64,000 nucleotides of DNA from Macrocybe gigantea (GCA_011319805.1 SJRY01000232.1:39831-103830), one strand, 5' to 3'; shown: positions 35,793 through 48,609, counted from the first letter of the stretch. The notes: generated by a model not told the origin, from the letters alone. A program made the numbers and translations.

Positions 35793-37312
35793 TCAATGAT
35801 AATGATTGCAACTACTGGCTACCAGCCAGGGATGCACCTCGAGCTCCTTCGCGGATGGACGATCGTAAGGGTCCAGCCGCAAGCAAGCGCGTATGAACGA
35901 TGCGGCGCCAGAGATCTCGTCTTCGGGACAACGTTATAGGTCCGGATGGCGGCCTCAACGCTCTGGTCTGGGATGAGCTCAACCCTTGATAACTTGCCTG
36001 CCAAAGATAACCGTAATACCAGCAGGTGCCAAAAAAGCCCAGATAAGGAGATGAGCGAGACCTACCGTCTTCGTCAAAGAACTGTGCGCGTCGATGCGCA
36101 CGAGCGAGGCACGCAGAGCTGAACGTCTCACCCGTCAGTTCCATCATCTTCGCGAGATGGTCGTCTTCGCGCGTCCAAGTCTCGCCTTCTTCCGGTGCAA
36201 ACAACCAGTGTCCGACGAGCAGTTCAAAAGTCTGCGAGACAAAAACATCACTGATTAGTATTACTACTCGGATGCCAATGAATCGACGGATGAGTACTAG
36301 GCAGCCAACAGCCCATATGTCCATTCTGGGTGAAAAGTCAGAATAGAGAAGCAACTCGGGAGCGCGGAGAGAATAGGCGGAGAACTCGTCCGTGGTCGGC
36401 TGTTCGTCCGCCCGCTGAGCTGCAATAAATGTGGCACAAATTCACGACATCAATATGAAAGAAAAAGAGAGACCATGCTTGCCTTGACCGAGGTCAGCCA
36501 CGACATATCCGACCAGCTCAGAATCTTTCGGAGACATGTTCCACTGAAAGTTATGTCGTATGGGCTGGCTGCGGACAAGGGGATATGTCACGCCGTCCAC
36601 TTCGACTTCACCCTCAATAGCAATTTGCTCAGCTGCAAGCTGGTCCTCGACGTACTGATCACTTGGGATAGCGTTGAAGAGGATGTTGTCGAGTTTGAGA
36701 TCTTTCAAAAAAAGTCCATACGCCTCAGCGCACTGTGAGACGAAAAAATAGGCACACCTGTGTGGATAATCCTCAGTCTATGCAGCTGCGACAGACCCTG
36801 CACCGCAGCAGTGATAATATGTTTTACGGTGTAGACGGGCAGCGCTTTCTTTGGTGCACTGCGACGAAAGCTGGAGACATCCGTGCTGAGGAGGTCCAAG
36901 ACCAGACACAAGTGTGCGCCTCCAGGCCCTTGCTCCTCAAAATGATCACGCAAGAGCGGAAGCTCGTCACAATCGTCGTCCTCGGCAATCCGTTGCAGAA
37001 ACTCGAGCTCGCGCGACAGGCCAGCGTTATGTGCATTGGTGCCTTCAATGGAGAGGACCTTTGCCGCGCGATACTTGTTCGCATACCCGCCAGCGCTGAA
37101 CCTGCAATTGAGCAGATGAACAAAGACAAACCCAGATCAGCGAGCCTCGCGCGAGGTTGCACATACTCGACCTGGGTGTCCGAGACCAGCCAGGTAGTTG
37201 AGAAGAGCCCAGAACCCAACTTGCGGTGGACCTTGTAGCGCCCCTGTTTAAGGTCCTGTCCTGGTCGCAGAAGAAGCTGATCTAACAAGGACGTCAGCGT
37301 CGACGTAGACAT
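35793..37312 (-). CDS. SRPK-type serine/threonine protein kinase
   Basis: From ATG 37312: MSTSTLTSLLDQLLLRPGQD, glycine-rich loop YKVHRKLGSGLFSTTWLVSD, an AAKVL-type lysine exon, LSRELEFLQRIAEDDDCDEL, HLCLVLDLLSTDVSSFRR, then the catalytic loop IIHT spliced to DLKLDNILF. The spacer is long, as in SRPKs. VVADLGQ stands in place of DFG, then YSLRAPELLLYSDFSPRMDI (APE motif), TFELLVGHWLFAPEEGETWT and a C-terminal FIRACLRLDPYDRPSAKELE. It ends ASSCNHYH. The frame breaks between AIRTYNVV and PEDEISGAASF at 35925-35927 (a CCC where CCCC would restore the frame). SRPKs phosphorylate Arg-Ser-rich proteins; this diverged member's target is unknown. Confidence 0.85.
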
Positions 37313-37510
37313 GTTTCGCGATGCTTGAACAGCGCGAAACGACGATGGTCAATGCTTCAAGAAAAGGTCCACATGGACAATAACATAATCTTCTGAAATA
37401 CAATACCGACGCCATTGAAACCTGAATCCGACACCTATTCCACGCGCAGGCACTACGTACTGTATACATAGTATATCATACACAGATTAGAATTAAGAAA
37501 ACGTTCAGAT

Positions 37511-39944
37511 CTACAAAGGCTTCCAACCCTCACCAGCCGGCCACTTGAGATCCTCCCTCTCCCGGTCCACCCACCGATTGCGGATGTTGCGCTTCCACGG
37601 TTCCTCGTCCTCACCCGTATCGTCACTATGCACGCCCGAATCCGCCAACGTACCCCTATCAGGGCTGAGCCTGCGCACCACCTCGGTAGCACCGCCCCAC
37701 CGATTCCTGCTCGCGCTGCGGCCTCGGTCGCGGTCCCTGGCGCCCCTCGCATCGCTCATAAGTCCCTCCTCCTCCTCACCCTCCTCACCGCTCTTCTTAA
37801 TCGCAGCGTCGCGGACGAACCCGCGCCGGCTGAGTCCCGCCTCGGCCTGTACCGCGCCGCGTCGAGCTTCGGCTGCAGCGTCGCGAGCGTGCGCTGAATG
37901 TTGCTCAGCGGCGATGCCGCATCATAGCTGTGGTAAGAAGAATGATGACCAGCGAGATCGCTCAGACTCGGAGCGGACGAGATGGAATGCGATGACCGGC
38001 GGTGGCCCTGGACCTGGCCCGGTGCAGGCGTGGAGAGCGACGTGTGGCGCGACAGCGTGGAGCCAGGCCTGTTGTTGTCCGCTGCAGGCTCAGTTTCGAC
38101 TCCGAGAAAAGGATCTCGCCCGATGCCAGCACCTGCATGCTCTCCGGCCGTTTTCGACGGACGGGGGCGGGACGGGTGGCAGCGGTGGGCTGGGCTGGTG
38201 CAGCGACTTGGAGCGGAACACGCGCGACGTCGGAGAACTTTCCGTGCTGCCCAGCGCGGTGTCAGCCAAGACGGATCGATGCTGTGCAGGAGTAGATGGC
38301 AGGCTCGAGAGCATCGACATGGACGAGGGTGCCTGGAACGGCAAATGTGGCGGTTTTCTGTCTGGGTGCGTAGGTGGGCGGGAGGTAGGTAGATCGACGG
38401 AGCGGCGTGAAGGTGATGCATGCGGCGAATCGGTGACGGCGTTCGTAAAGACAGGCGCAGCGGCGCTAGTGGAGGCAAACGGAGAGAGGTACGGGTTCTG
38501 TGAGCCGAGCGCACTTGTGCTCGAGGAGGTCTGAGCCGAAGATGTCGCGAGCGCGACTTGTTCCAACGACGTCGTGGACATGGTCGGCGAGTCCTCGCGC
38601 CGGGGTCTTCGCCTAGGCAGAGGTGGGGCACGGTCGTCCAACTCCGATGGGTCCTGAGCAGGGCCAACGTTGCCTTGGCGCAGAGAGTTGGTGGTAGCGG
38701 GAGCATAGACAATCTTCGTGGGGCTTGAGCTGCGGTTACGAATGTTCGTCCCTACTACGACAGATGAGCCTGTAACAGTAGCGCCCGCCAAGGAATAACC
38801 ACCTGAGACAATAGAGCTGCTTTTCAGGACTTGCATGACACGTTCCTGCTCTAGCTGTTCTTCGGCACGTTTCATTGTCTGTGCCGCTTTACTGGCTTGC
38901 AAACTCTGCTTCATGAGAGCTGAAGTGGCGTGGATGGGTTTAGGAGGAGGCGGAGGGGCAGCCTTGACGGTCGGCGTGGTCGACCCTGGGGAAGATGCTG
39001 GGGACACTGACTTTCGTTCCGGCGGAGCGAGAAGAATAGAATTATGGCGTGGAGGAGGCAACAATGCTGGCTGAATCTGAGTTTTCGGATGCTGCGGTTT
39101 GCGAGGGGGTAGAGGAGGTTTCGAGGGCGGGGAATCATCCTGGTGGTTCTGTTTGACCGCTCGGTTGACAAAAGGATTATGCGTAGCGTGAGTAGTCGCG
39201 GTCGGCTGGGGAGAGGGGAAGACGTCGTGGCGTATGAGAGGATGTTGCGGAGGCTGGCGGGGCGAGTCGAGGGCATGCGGAGGAGAGAACGGGTTCGTTG
39301 GTGAGGGTGTCTGAGACTCGGCGGAGGAGTCGGGCGTTGGCAAGGCAAAGTCTGGCTTCACTCGGAGTGGCGTCGTGGATCGTTTCTTCTTGGGATCCGG
39401 CGATGGAGGCTTGGATTTGGTGGAAATGGGATGCGCTGCCACACCAGTTCCGTCAGGATCGTCGAACCCGCAGCACCAGCACCGGAGACGCACCTTGCAC
39501 AAAGGCCAGCTCTCTGTCGACCTCTTTCCCGCTCTCGGCGTGCACGACGAGGCGCAGAGCAGCAAAGAACTGGCCACCGGTCAACGTATCGGTCGGACGT
39601 AGATCCGGCGAAAACAGACGGAGGATCTGCGACGGTGGAAGAGATAAAAGAGCCGCGTCAGTCTCACTTTGCGCGCGGCGTCGGACGTGAAAAGGGGGGT
39701 CGGGAAACGAGCTCACCGTATCGATGCTGGGCGGGTATACATGAGCGTATCGGCCGCGAAGCCAACCTCTGAGCTCGCGCGCGCCAATTTTCAAATTTTC
39801 ATAGTAAGCGTCGTCGTGTGGGCCGCGTCGCTGGCCGCTGGCGTCGTCAGCGTCGTCGGGCCATGCGAGGTCAATCAAGCAGGCAGTGTAAAGGTCGTAT
39901 TCTTCGTTGTTGAGGGCGGACGCGTGCAGACTGAGCGGCCTCAT
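37511..39944 (-). CDS. EH-like, proline-rich protein
   Basis: From ATG 39944 (MRPLSLHASALNNEEYDLYT) the N-terminus looks like an EH/EF-hand-like helical module (LRLFSPDLRPTDTLTGGQFF, AALRLVVHAESGKEVDRELA). A long disordered region follows with polyproline stretches (PPLPPRKP, PPPPPKPIH), NPF motifs (ATHNPFVNRA, PTNPFSPPH) that EH domains bind, and Ser-rich basic repeats. The C-terminus reads NRWGGATEVVRRLSPDRGTL and ends PAGEGWKPL. This architecture resembles endocytic and actin-regulatory adaptors of the Eps15/Irs4 kind; the assignment is tentative. Two frame changes (near 38150 and 37818) interrupt the reading; the second fits one missing base. Confidence 0.6.
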
Positions 39945-40041
39945 CGTCGACGGAGACGGAGGCAAGAACGATCCCCTGAGCTCGTGCCCAAGTCGAGTAC
40001 TATTTTCCCGCAATCAATCTTTTGTCTCAGAATCTTCATCC

Positions 40042-41826
40042 ATGGCCGCTGCCTGGGCCAGCGCTATCGGCCTCCCAGACCCAACGCAGCAGCCAGATAA
40101 ATGGAACGCAGTATGGGAGCTGCGGCTCGCAAACGATCCTTTGGACGGGTCGACTTTGGAGGAGCTCCTCATCAAGGAGCACGCCACCGACCCAGAATAT
40201 CTCTACACCAACATCCGCTACAATCTGCGTCACCTCTGTCAGCTGCAGCATGTCCTCAGTCAGGAAGGCCGCATTGCCTTTGACGATGGCTTTGAGGCCA
40301 AGTGGAAGCAGAGCTTTAAGCAGACCCGACAGAAACACCTTCTAGAGGGCCTCGTGCGGGCCCAAATCATGAATCCAGAGGCAGAAGGCGACCGCCTTTA
40401 CTGTAGCGATCTCACCATCAATGCCATGAATGATAAGGACGGCGAAGCGTTTCTCCACGTTCTCAGAACGTACATGAGCGACGACATACTTGAGCCGCCT
40501 TCCACCCCTCGTCACTACCCACATCCCAAATTGTCTTCCAAGCTAGAGAAGGCAAGGGAAAAGGATAAGAATGGCTTCGAGGCCGCCGTTTGGGAATATG
40601 TCCAAATCAGCCGCGATCTCCTCATCTGTAATTTACAAGTCCCTATCATCTACATGCTTTCGCTTCATAGACTCACATCTACCAGGCCGTTTTATAGTTG
40701 GCACCCTAGGATCCTTCTACAACGAACCTCGTCCACCGCCTCCTATCGTCGAAAAGCGGCGCGTCAGCGGGCCCGACAAGTACAGCCACGAAATCGCCGA
40801 CCAGCTCAAGGCCGTTGTCGGAAGAGACGTCTACAAGACCATAGACGGCAGCTGGAAGGAGAAGTACAAAGAAACTGTCAGGTCCTGTGACAAGTGCGGC
40901 AAATTCGAAGCTGAAGGTGAGGTGCTGAAGCAATGTCAGCGTTGCATGGAGAAAGTCAAGCGGAGAGTGTTCTATTGCTCCAAGTGCGTGTCCATCCTTT
41001 CCCTGCTTTTTGCTTTTTTCATTCATGGCTCTCTCAGGCAATGCCAAAGCGACGACTGGCCGGTTCACAAGAAGATGTGCGGCAAGCCCATGACACTCGA
41101 CATCGCCAAGGACACCGTCACTGTTCAGCCAGTGAAAAAGCCGCCTCAAACCTCCACCCTCATGGACACTCGCATCCCGCCTCCCTCGGACGGATACACA
41201 CGCTCTCCCGCGCTGCAGACGCAAATCCGCCACCTCGAATCTCTAGACTCAAAGGTGACCTATGTCTCTTCTCCGCTGACGGCGTCGCGCACCCCGTCAC
41301 CATGCATGACAGCGCCGTCGGCATCGCATTCATGGACACGCGAAACGAGGCGTTCAAGACGGGCAAGCTCCAGCCCGTGCTCTACATCGCTCAGTACCTC
41401 CTTCGGTACGGAGCGCGCCTCACGCGTGCCTCCATTCCCAGCTCCGACATCGTCAAGCAGCTGACGTCCGAGTATCCCGGCGTGGAGATCGTCCGTGGTG
41501 TCGAAATGCTGGAGCGGACCATGGCGGAGGACCCGAAGACGAAGGGCCGGCTGGCCATCGACATCGAGGCTGACCGCGTGAATACGGCGATCCAGGCGCA
41601 GCTCCAAGACAAGGACTCGGTCGAGCTGACGCGTCAGATCTTGTTACAGAACGCGAAGCGCGATGGATCGTTTGATCTCATGCAGAGGTACGTGCAGGCG
41701 GCCCCGTCAGACGATCCCAAAGCCGCTGTCCTAAAAGATGTCCTGAACGCCATGACCGGCGATGCCGATCTAGCGGAGGTGATGAAAGCCATGGACAAGC
41801 TTGCATTGAACAAACCAATTGCTTAG
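40042..41826 (+). CDS. MYND zinc-finger protein
   Basis: From ATG 40042: MAAAWASAIGLPDPTQQPDK, a helical N-terminal part, then exon 2 (FIVGTLGSFYNEPRPPPP) and the MYND finger CDKCGKFEAEGEVLKQCQRC, FYCSKQCQSDDWPVHKKMCG. All Cys/His ligands are present, one codon split by an intron ending CTCTCAG. The C-terminal half reads LFSADGVAHPVTMHDSAVGI, LQPVLYIAQYLLRYG, and ends KLALNKPIA. MYND fingers bind proline-rich partners. Between DSKV and DLCLFSADG the frame slips by one base at about 41257 (G where GG would restore it). The gene is divergent from the EH-like gene, with start codons 97 bases apart. Confidence 0.75.
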
Positions 41827-41957
41827 CGATACCAATGCATCTATATAAAATGTGCAACATCTAACCGTAGGATCGTAGTTGTATTTCTCTATGTACTCAT
41901 ACCAATTGACCCGTTCGGATACTCCAATGCCGGTTCTTCGTAAAGCGCGCCAGGATA

Positions 41958-42731
41958 TCAATATACGCCTGGTATTATTTTATACGGCACGCGTCTGGCC
42001 CATTCTTCCCACTCTACTCCAAAATGTCCCCGCAGCATAGCATCCTCCGTCGCCATCCTTCCCACCATCACCACCAACGGCTGCACAGACGCCAGTCCCA
42101 GCGCCGCCAAACCGGGCAACGACCACATACGTGCGCCCACAGGCGTGCATTCCGCGATCCACGACCCGCTGCTCAGGTGGCACAGGACGAGGCCACCGAG
42201 TGCCAGTGCGCCGCCGGCGTAGCTCGGGTGCCGCACGACCGCATACGGTCCCGAGGTGATGAGCCTGTGGTCCTTCCGGATGCTCAGCTGGAACGTGAAA
42301 TACGACTTCATGATTCGAAAGCAGTGCAGACGGATCGCGGATCCTGCCATCGACACGACCCAGCTAACGAAGAACGGCAGCGTGACGCGTATCGTCTCGG
42401 CAGGAGCTGTGCTCGAGCAGGTGAGAAATCGAAGAACACAAGCAGTTACTGCATGTGGCAATAGCTGGTTACAGGCTAGGACAATCGCTAGATCTGTCAA
42501 TGAAGCCGTCCAGAAGAAGGCCTTGAAGCGCCAGTCAATATAGAATGCATACAGATATGGCAGCGACCGTAGACAGACCTTGATGGCAGCTGGAACTAGG
42601 GACACGATTATTTTTTCCACAAGACTCGGAGGCAAGAGTTCGTTCTTTGGCGGTTCCGGCTGTGGCGAAGTCGCTACCCTGTGGAATGCCGCCGTAGCCG
42701 CGAAAAGCATAACTTCTCTGAGCCAGAACAT
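41958..42731 (-). CDS. ICMT/PEMT-like membrane methyltransferase, copy C
   Basis: One open frame of 257 codons from ATG 42731 (MFWLREVMLFAATAAFHRVA). After several hydrophobic helices the methyltransferase core reads RKDHRLITSGPYAVVRHPSY, then AGGALALGGLVLCHLSSGSW, LASVQPLVVMVGRMATEDAM and the C-terminus VEWEEWARRVPYKIIPGVY. These match copies A and D in order and position, but the sequence is well diverged, so this is an old paralogue. No intron is needed to read it. The S-adenosylmethionine-dependent methyltransferase assignment is firm at family level; the substrate is unknown. Confidence 0.85.
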   Translation of the reverse strand: MFWLREVMLFAATAAFHRVATSPQPEPPKNELLPPSLVEKIIVSLVPAAIKVCLRSLPYLYAFYIDWRFKAFFWTASLTDLAIVLACNQLLPHAVTACVLRFLTCSSTAPAETIRVTLPFFVSWVVSMAGSAIRLHCFRIMKSYFTFQLSIRKDHRLITSGPYAVVRHPSYAGGALALGGLVLCHLSSGSWIAECTPVGARMWSLPGLAALGLASVQPLVVMVGRMATEDAMLRGHFGVEWEEWARRVPYKIIPGVY

Positions 42732-44050
42732 GCCTCGCTTCAGATTGTTGTCTCAGAACCAAAATTGAGTGAAAAGCAGGGCACATGCAGTCTTTATAGC
42801 ACCACAGGGTAGCGCTCTTCTAAGACCGCCGCAAACGAAGTCGAGGCCTTGAGAATGTGATGACAAGGTCTTTATGAATCCAACTCAGTAGCTAAGGCGG
42901 AGACCAAATTCTCGGATACCGCAGCAGAGTCGCAAGAATTAGCATACTATGGATGCTGGATGTGCATCCAGCATGTGCATTCCACGAAACTGAGCACAGA
43001 CTCGTTTGGGATTCAGAAGACTTCTAAACTATGGACTTCTAGTCGAGAAGGAGAATACCTGTAAGGAGTGCTGAACAGGACCGGATGTTGCCGAGATTTC
43101 AATTGCACCACACAGCAAACTACAGTACATCCGTACGGACCGGACTTGCATGAGCACTGAAACACAAGTTGCAATAAACCGACAAGAAACAGCGGCTGTT
43201 GGTGTTGGTCGTGCGCCGTCATACATAAATCTTGCATTCAGAGGTGTCTTCCTCTTTTATCTTACTAGCCACCACGCTAGAAGGCAGTATGGAAGTTCGA
43301 GTGAAAGCACTATAACTCCATTGGACTAACAGTACCCCAGGATATCTGAGTTCCATCGCGCCAAGGTTTTCAAGATCGATCTAGAGTTCAGACGATAATC
43401 GAATCCGCTGCGTGGCATGTTCCTTTTGGCATGAAGCATCCTGTTTTCCGGAAAGCGAACTCGGTTAATTTAAGCTTTGAAGACGGTCAGATGTGGCTGC
43501 AGCTGCATCAAACTGCTGCTTGCGAATACATCGCGGAAGTAGGATATCGAAACCATATATAGAAAGTAAGTCACAAACGAATTCATGAGCGTATCGGCCC
43601 AAGTTACTATTTATCTGTAGGAAGAACTTTAATAGATAAATATTCTGCGAACGTGCCTTTCTCCCCGCCACCAGTCCTGAATTCTTTCCTCGACAGGCAA
43701 GAGATTTTATCCGATGCGAGGCAACGTTGCTTAGGTGAGTGCAGGCCCTGCACTCCATAGTACCTCAGATATCAATACCCCATTCAGAGGCAAAAATTCC
43801 GCGAGCCATCTCCTAGTCTGGAGGTGTGCAATCGACAGGCCATGTTGAATCATCAACAGAATGGTCACGATGGAAGTTGAATTCATCGGAAAGTATGGTT
43901 TCCCGTTGTAGTTCTGCAAAAGTTGTCCGTCCCACGTCGCGTTCAAGGGCACCAGGAGCCCCACGGTTTTACATAGGCGCCTGTCGTACGGATGTGGATA
44001 TCACCATCCATTCTTCATGAGATGCGTGCCACCGCTCACCACGTACCTGA
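42732..44050. other. Intergenic, no recognised gene
   Basis: Short frames only. A minus-strand frame at 43731-43964 (LLVPLNATWDGQLLQNYNGK) looks protein-like and is followed by a plausible donor, but no partner exon or family was recognised. Nothing else is seen. Confidence 0.4.
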
Positions 44051-44814
44051 TCAATAAACGCCTGGCACTAGCTTGTATGGCACCTTCCTTGCCCAGATTG
44101 ACCACTCGTGAGGGAACGCGTTCTGCAGCAGCGTGTCTTCTATAGGCACGCGCAACAATAGGCTCGCCACAACGGCGCTGGCTATGGCCAGCCATACGAG
44201 CAACAGAACCCGACCCAGCCCCGTGTCCAGGACGCCACATTCCCTCAACCACGAGCCAGACGCGTGGTTACACAGAGAGCCAACGATGGATAGGATGAGC
44301 GCGGTATAGCTGGGGTGGCGGATGACGGCGTACGGGCCGCTGACAATAAGTTCGTGATCCTTCCGGATGCAGAGTTCGAAAGTGAATAATCGTCCAAGGG
44401 TGCGATAGCATTTGACTCGGAGCATCGTGCCGAATACTCCAAGGAGACTACCAAGCAGGAACAGGGGGGTCACGCGAATGTGCGACGGAGCGATTCCATT
44501 GAATACGAACGTCCTGAGAATGTGATGAGATATGGGCGAGGAAGGGAAGCGATTTGACAGGATAACGAGGATCTCAATCATCTCGACTGCCCAATAAAGG
44601 GCCTGGATCAATACGTCAGGAGCGCAGAGCGGATCAAAGAAATACCCAACAATACCCTCAAAAATCGACAAGGAATGGCGAGGCGCTTCAAAAACCGTTC
44701 TCGCCAGTCAGGGACGATATGCTCCTCAAGTGGCGATGGCGGATTAGGCGGAGTAGCGTTGACTTTCATCTCGATAGAGTCCAGTAGGAGGAAAGGAATC
44801 TTGAGGAGAGACAT
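44051..44814 (-). CDS. ICMT/PEMT-like membrane methyltransferase, copy D
   Basis: Two exons. ATG 44814 gives MSLLKIPFLLLDSIEMKVNA and TPPNPPSPLEEHIVPDW, and after an intron starting GTATTG the second exon reads ALYWAVEMIEILVILSNRFP, VTPLFLLGSLLGVFGTMLRV and RTLGRLFTFELCIRKDHELI. The core SGPYAVIRHPSYTALILSIV follows, then GSLCNHASGSWLREC, and it ends WARKVPYKLVPGVY. The intron position corresponds to that in copies A and B. The N-terminal TPPNPxxP motif is also shared with A and B, suggesting D is closer to them than C is. Intact. Confidence 0.85.
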
Positions 44815-46392
44815 GTCAAAAGCGTGGCGAATTCGCGACAGTTGTTCGTAAGGGTGTGGAAACTACACCCATCATATATAGCCCGAGCATGTGAGGCACG
44901 GGTGCTGTGGCAGGATCTCGGAAATTCGAATCGAAAGCATGGTTTATCCATGCTATATCAGTACAATGAAAATGACTGAGAAAGGCCAGGCGAGAAGTGA
45001 GCTTGTGAAAACTTTCCAAAAGTCGAAAGGCGCTTGAATAGTTCGTAGGCGGCAGCATATGCTTACGGAGATTTCAGCTTTCCGGTCAGATCTAAGATGG
45101 GGATAACCACGACCCGTCCTGCCCGATTTATCCTGGACGAAAAGCCTGAAGTAGGAAATGAGGTCTGAATTTGATGAGCCTATGATGGAAGGCTGTTTCG
45201 TTATAGCTCGACGCGAGAGGACGGCGTGGAGGCAGCGTTCTTGAGTCTCGGAACTGTGCATGTCAGAGACTCCATGAAATGAAATAAAGTGCGGCGTCCG
45301 TCTCCGCAGGTGGCTGTAGCATTCGATCCGTCGGTTTCAGCATGTACGATCAATTGGCATATTATAACATGAGCGCTGGGCGCACCCGAAAATCGGCCTG
45401 GAAAGAGGTATATCTGATGCCCATGTCGCTCGCCGGCGCAAACCTTACTACATGCATCAAACATCAAACCAATCAGAGCGTCGGTTTGTTCGGAGGGAAC
45501 GGGCGGATGAATGAGGAAATCTCCTTGGGCATGTCGGGACCGGGGCGAAGCTGGCAAGCAGGTGCAACTTTTTCGCTCGTCAGAAAACGAGGCTAGCAAT
45601 GAGCGGCCCGCCGAGTAAACGCACCGGTGATTTTTTTTTCCACAAGACGATTAAATTCACCGAGGTCCGGCTTGACCGAAGCCATGTCAGTGCTCGGGTC
45701 GTAGGCGAAGGATGTAAGCCAATGAATTGCAGTCATCCTCATTAGGTTGGGTCGATGCTCCAAAATAGATCCGCTGTCCTTCGAGAATGGAAGGGTCCAT
45801 GATGTACGCGGGCCATGCATAGCAGATAATCGTTCGGAAGAGCATATCAGAAAACATCAGGATTGGCGGCCCTGAACATACCCCGACGGACTAAATCGAC
45901 GATTCCCGCCTGTCTCGGGAAACCATTTCGCGTCTCGGGAAACCATTTCTGAAAGTCAAATTTCAATCTGGAAAAGCCTAATTGATTGGTTGCGGACAAA
46001 ATGAAAGCCGTATTCTTCCCTGCTAGGTCATGACTAGTTGAACATCCTCAAAACATACGTTCGAAGACGAAGCACTTTGCTTACCGACACTAAGCAATCG
46101 TCCGTACTTCTGGGAAATGATGCAGCCAGCTTTCTGATATTCGGCATGCGTGTGAGCGCAAGCCATATAAGAACAAAATATGCGGCCTCGAAGGGCCTTT
46201 TGTACGGTAAGGAAGCACGGAGGTGAGGTTGTGTCGATGCCAGCTCCAACATCAATCATGGTCGCTGCCAAGCCGGAGCCAGCTGGATCGCGCGTCAATT
46301 GCTATTTTTACGCACAAGCCACAACAGTGCGAGTGATAGACAGGCCGAAAGCGCTAAACATTGCTCGGTGGTACGGAGCTTACATCGGTCCG
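44815..46392. other. Intergenic with a short direct repeat
   Basis: No gene is firmly supported. An 18-base unit, GTCTCGGGAAACCATTTC, is repeated directly at 45912-45929 and 45932-45949. A minus-strand frame at 45593-45820 (PDLGEFNRLVEKKITGAF near its end) is protein-like but unassigned. A T-run lies at 45632-45640. Confidence 0.4.
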
Positions 46393-48609
46393 TTACAGAG
46401 AAGCCCTGCCACGCGATTCGAATGGTAGCAAGAGCGCGATGAACCCAGCAACGACAAATATAGCACCCGCGATGAATATGGGAACAGAAGTGGTCAGGTC
46501 GGCGTACAGGGCGATGATAGGCGCCTGTGTTCGCCAAGACCCCAATTTGTTAGGATGCAGTCGGCATTACGCAGATCGATTCAACTCACCATAATGCCAA
46601 AGACGCGATTTGCGATTGCCACAATCGAATTTCCCGTGCCTCTGTCTTTCGTAGGAAAGAGCTCAGGGGTGATCGCATACAATACCCCGTACATGACATT
46701 GCTCGTAAAACTATAAGCACAATTCCAACCCAAAAGGGCGTTCGATGTGCGCGCGGTGGTTGACACAAGAATGAACACTCCAGTGAGCACTATATGCAAT
46801 GGGTCAGGTGTGCAATCACAAGGAATCTCGGAGTTGACACAAACCCGTTGAGATGGCCAAGGTCCCTCTCCTGCCTAGAAGGGGCAATTCCACCATGTAC
46901 CCAGCCAGAAGGGCACCCGGAACACCGATGACACTGAGTATGACTTGCTGCAGCGGAAGGATTATGCACTTTATTGGAGTGAGAGGCGGCCGCACTTACG
47001 TTTCGATACGTGATATAAACAGACCCATCGCCAAAGTCGGCGCCCCGTGTGGCGAGACTGAAGCATAAAGATAAGCAGATATTATGCAACGAAAAAGAAG
47101 GCTGGCACGTACTAATACGTGACGAAGGCGTTATACCTGCCGTTCAGGAAAAATTTTCAGCCGTTGACACTCGAAAGTTTGGCTGCTACGCACAGGGGGA
47201 AAGCAAGTCCTATGAAAGCTACAGACGAATGAGTTTAACCTAATCGGCGATCGCAAAGCGTTACTCACCCCAAAGAATTATGAGAAGACTCGTAGAATAG
47301 GCTAGCTTGCGCGTGGCAAACAAGGACCGTACGTGATTTCCTCTGAACTTGCTTAGCTTCCTCATGACAGCGCCACGGGCGGAAGTATCCAAAGCGCTTT
47401 CGTCAGCAAGCTTGTCCACCGCAGACAACTGTTCCAAAGTGAGATTGCTTGTCTTGCCGTTATAGGCCGCGACTTTGTGAATGATTTCAACGGCTTTCTC
47501 GTCTCTTCCTCTGCCCATCAGGAACTTCGGGCTTTCGTACAGTTTAAAGACGAAAAATCGAAGGCCCCAGAGTATGAGCATCAGGCCGCCCATCGTGAAC
47601 AGGAAATACCGCCATCCTTGGTTAGAAGACCGAGGACAATTAGGGGGTTCACTTATTTCACAAGAGAAATTTCCGATGAGAGGCCAGGCAATCTTTCGGA
47701 GTTATTCTAATCAATGCCCCGACGGTGTATTGAAAATTGCCAACGTACCAGACTGCCAATCAACTGTCCAAACGCCCACCAAATGGAAAGAATAGTCAGA
47801 AGGTACTGATGAGACGCTGGAACGAATTCTGGAAAATGCCTGTTCAGCCTCTCGAAGTTCTTGACATCCGACATATTGACGCTTACCAAGAAACACGGCC
47901 GAATCGACCGGAAGATTACCCCCGACACCGACAGACCAAGCAGACGCAAGAGACGTTAGGGCGACGTAATCCTGGGAGCCGCCAGCAGCAAGCGAAAAGA
48001 CGGCGGTGATGAGCAACGTGAGGTTGAACGAGATACTGTGAGATGCGTCTGAGTGATTATCGTGAAAAGCAACTAAAACACGCTCACCGTCGACCCCAGA
48101 TGTCGGAAGCTATGCCCCAGAACGCTGCGCCCACAAGCAGGCCAATATTTTGGCCGAGTTTGAGAAAAGGCCCTTGGAAATTGAATTCATTGACAACAGG
48201 AGATAGAATGAGCCCAGTCACAATCTACGAGACCGGGTTATCGCCATCCTTGTTTTTCGCTTGACACAATTACACACCGGCCATAAATTGTCCCTGGAAG
48301 AAAACCAGGAAGGTTAGCAAGGTCTTGACATTGTCAGTGGAGAAATTTGACCTACGCAAGCCAACCGAATCCAGCAACGACAAACAATCCCCTGATAAAC
48401 AATCTGCTTGAATAAAAAAGAAAGGACCTCGACGCCGAGCTCAACACATACCATTGATACTTGCCCATTCCGATTTCTTGCAAGGCATTGTTCAATATGC
48501 GGGCTTTGGCGTGATATACGGGATCGATAGAGTCATCCGTGAATATATCTTCCGTCAAAGATGGCAAATCGCGTTCGGCGCTGCCTTTCTCGAGTTTTTC
48601 AGAGGACAT
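46393..48609 (-). CDS. MFS transporter (SV2/sugar-porter-like)
   Basis: Spliced membrane transporter. ATG 48609 gives MSSEKLEKGSAERDLPSLTE, an acidic cytoplasmic start, then IGMGKYQW and FVVAGFGWLA (helix 1). The MFS loop is RRISF-like near 48000, followed by LLITAVFSLAAGG, GVGGNLPVDSAVFLEFVPAS, YLLTILSIWWAFGQLIGSLV and GWRYFLFTMGGLMLILWGLR. The large central loop has ESPKFLMGRGRDEKAVEIIH (the sugar-porter ESPRFL-type motif). The second half has YGVLYAITPELFPTKDRGTG (the PExFPTxxRGxG motif), IFIAGAIFVVAGFIALLLPF and the end ESRGRASL. About seven short introns. The substrate cannot be deduced. Confidence 0.85.

Noticed and set aside
38140..38190. One-base loss as explanation of the EH-like frame change
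   Set aside because: The register here moves in the opposite sense (one extra or two missing bases, or a short intron), so it was left out of the list of single-base losses.
37545..38534. 329-codon plus-strand frame opposite the EH-like gene
   Set aside because: Antisense to the GC-rich proline/serine coding region, which leaves long open shadows; the minus strand carries the NPF and polyproline motifs.
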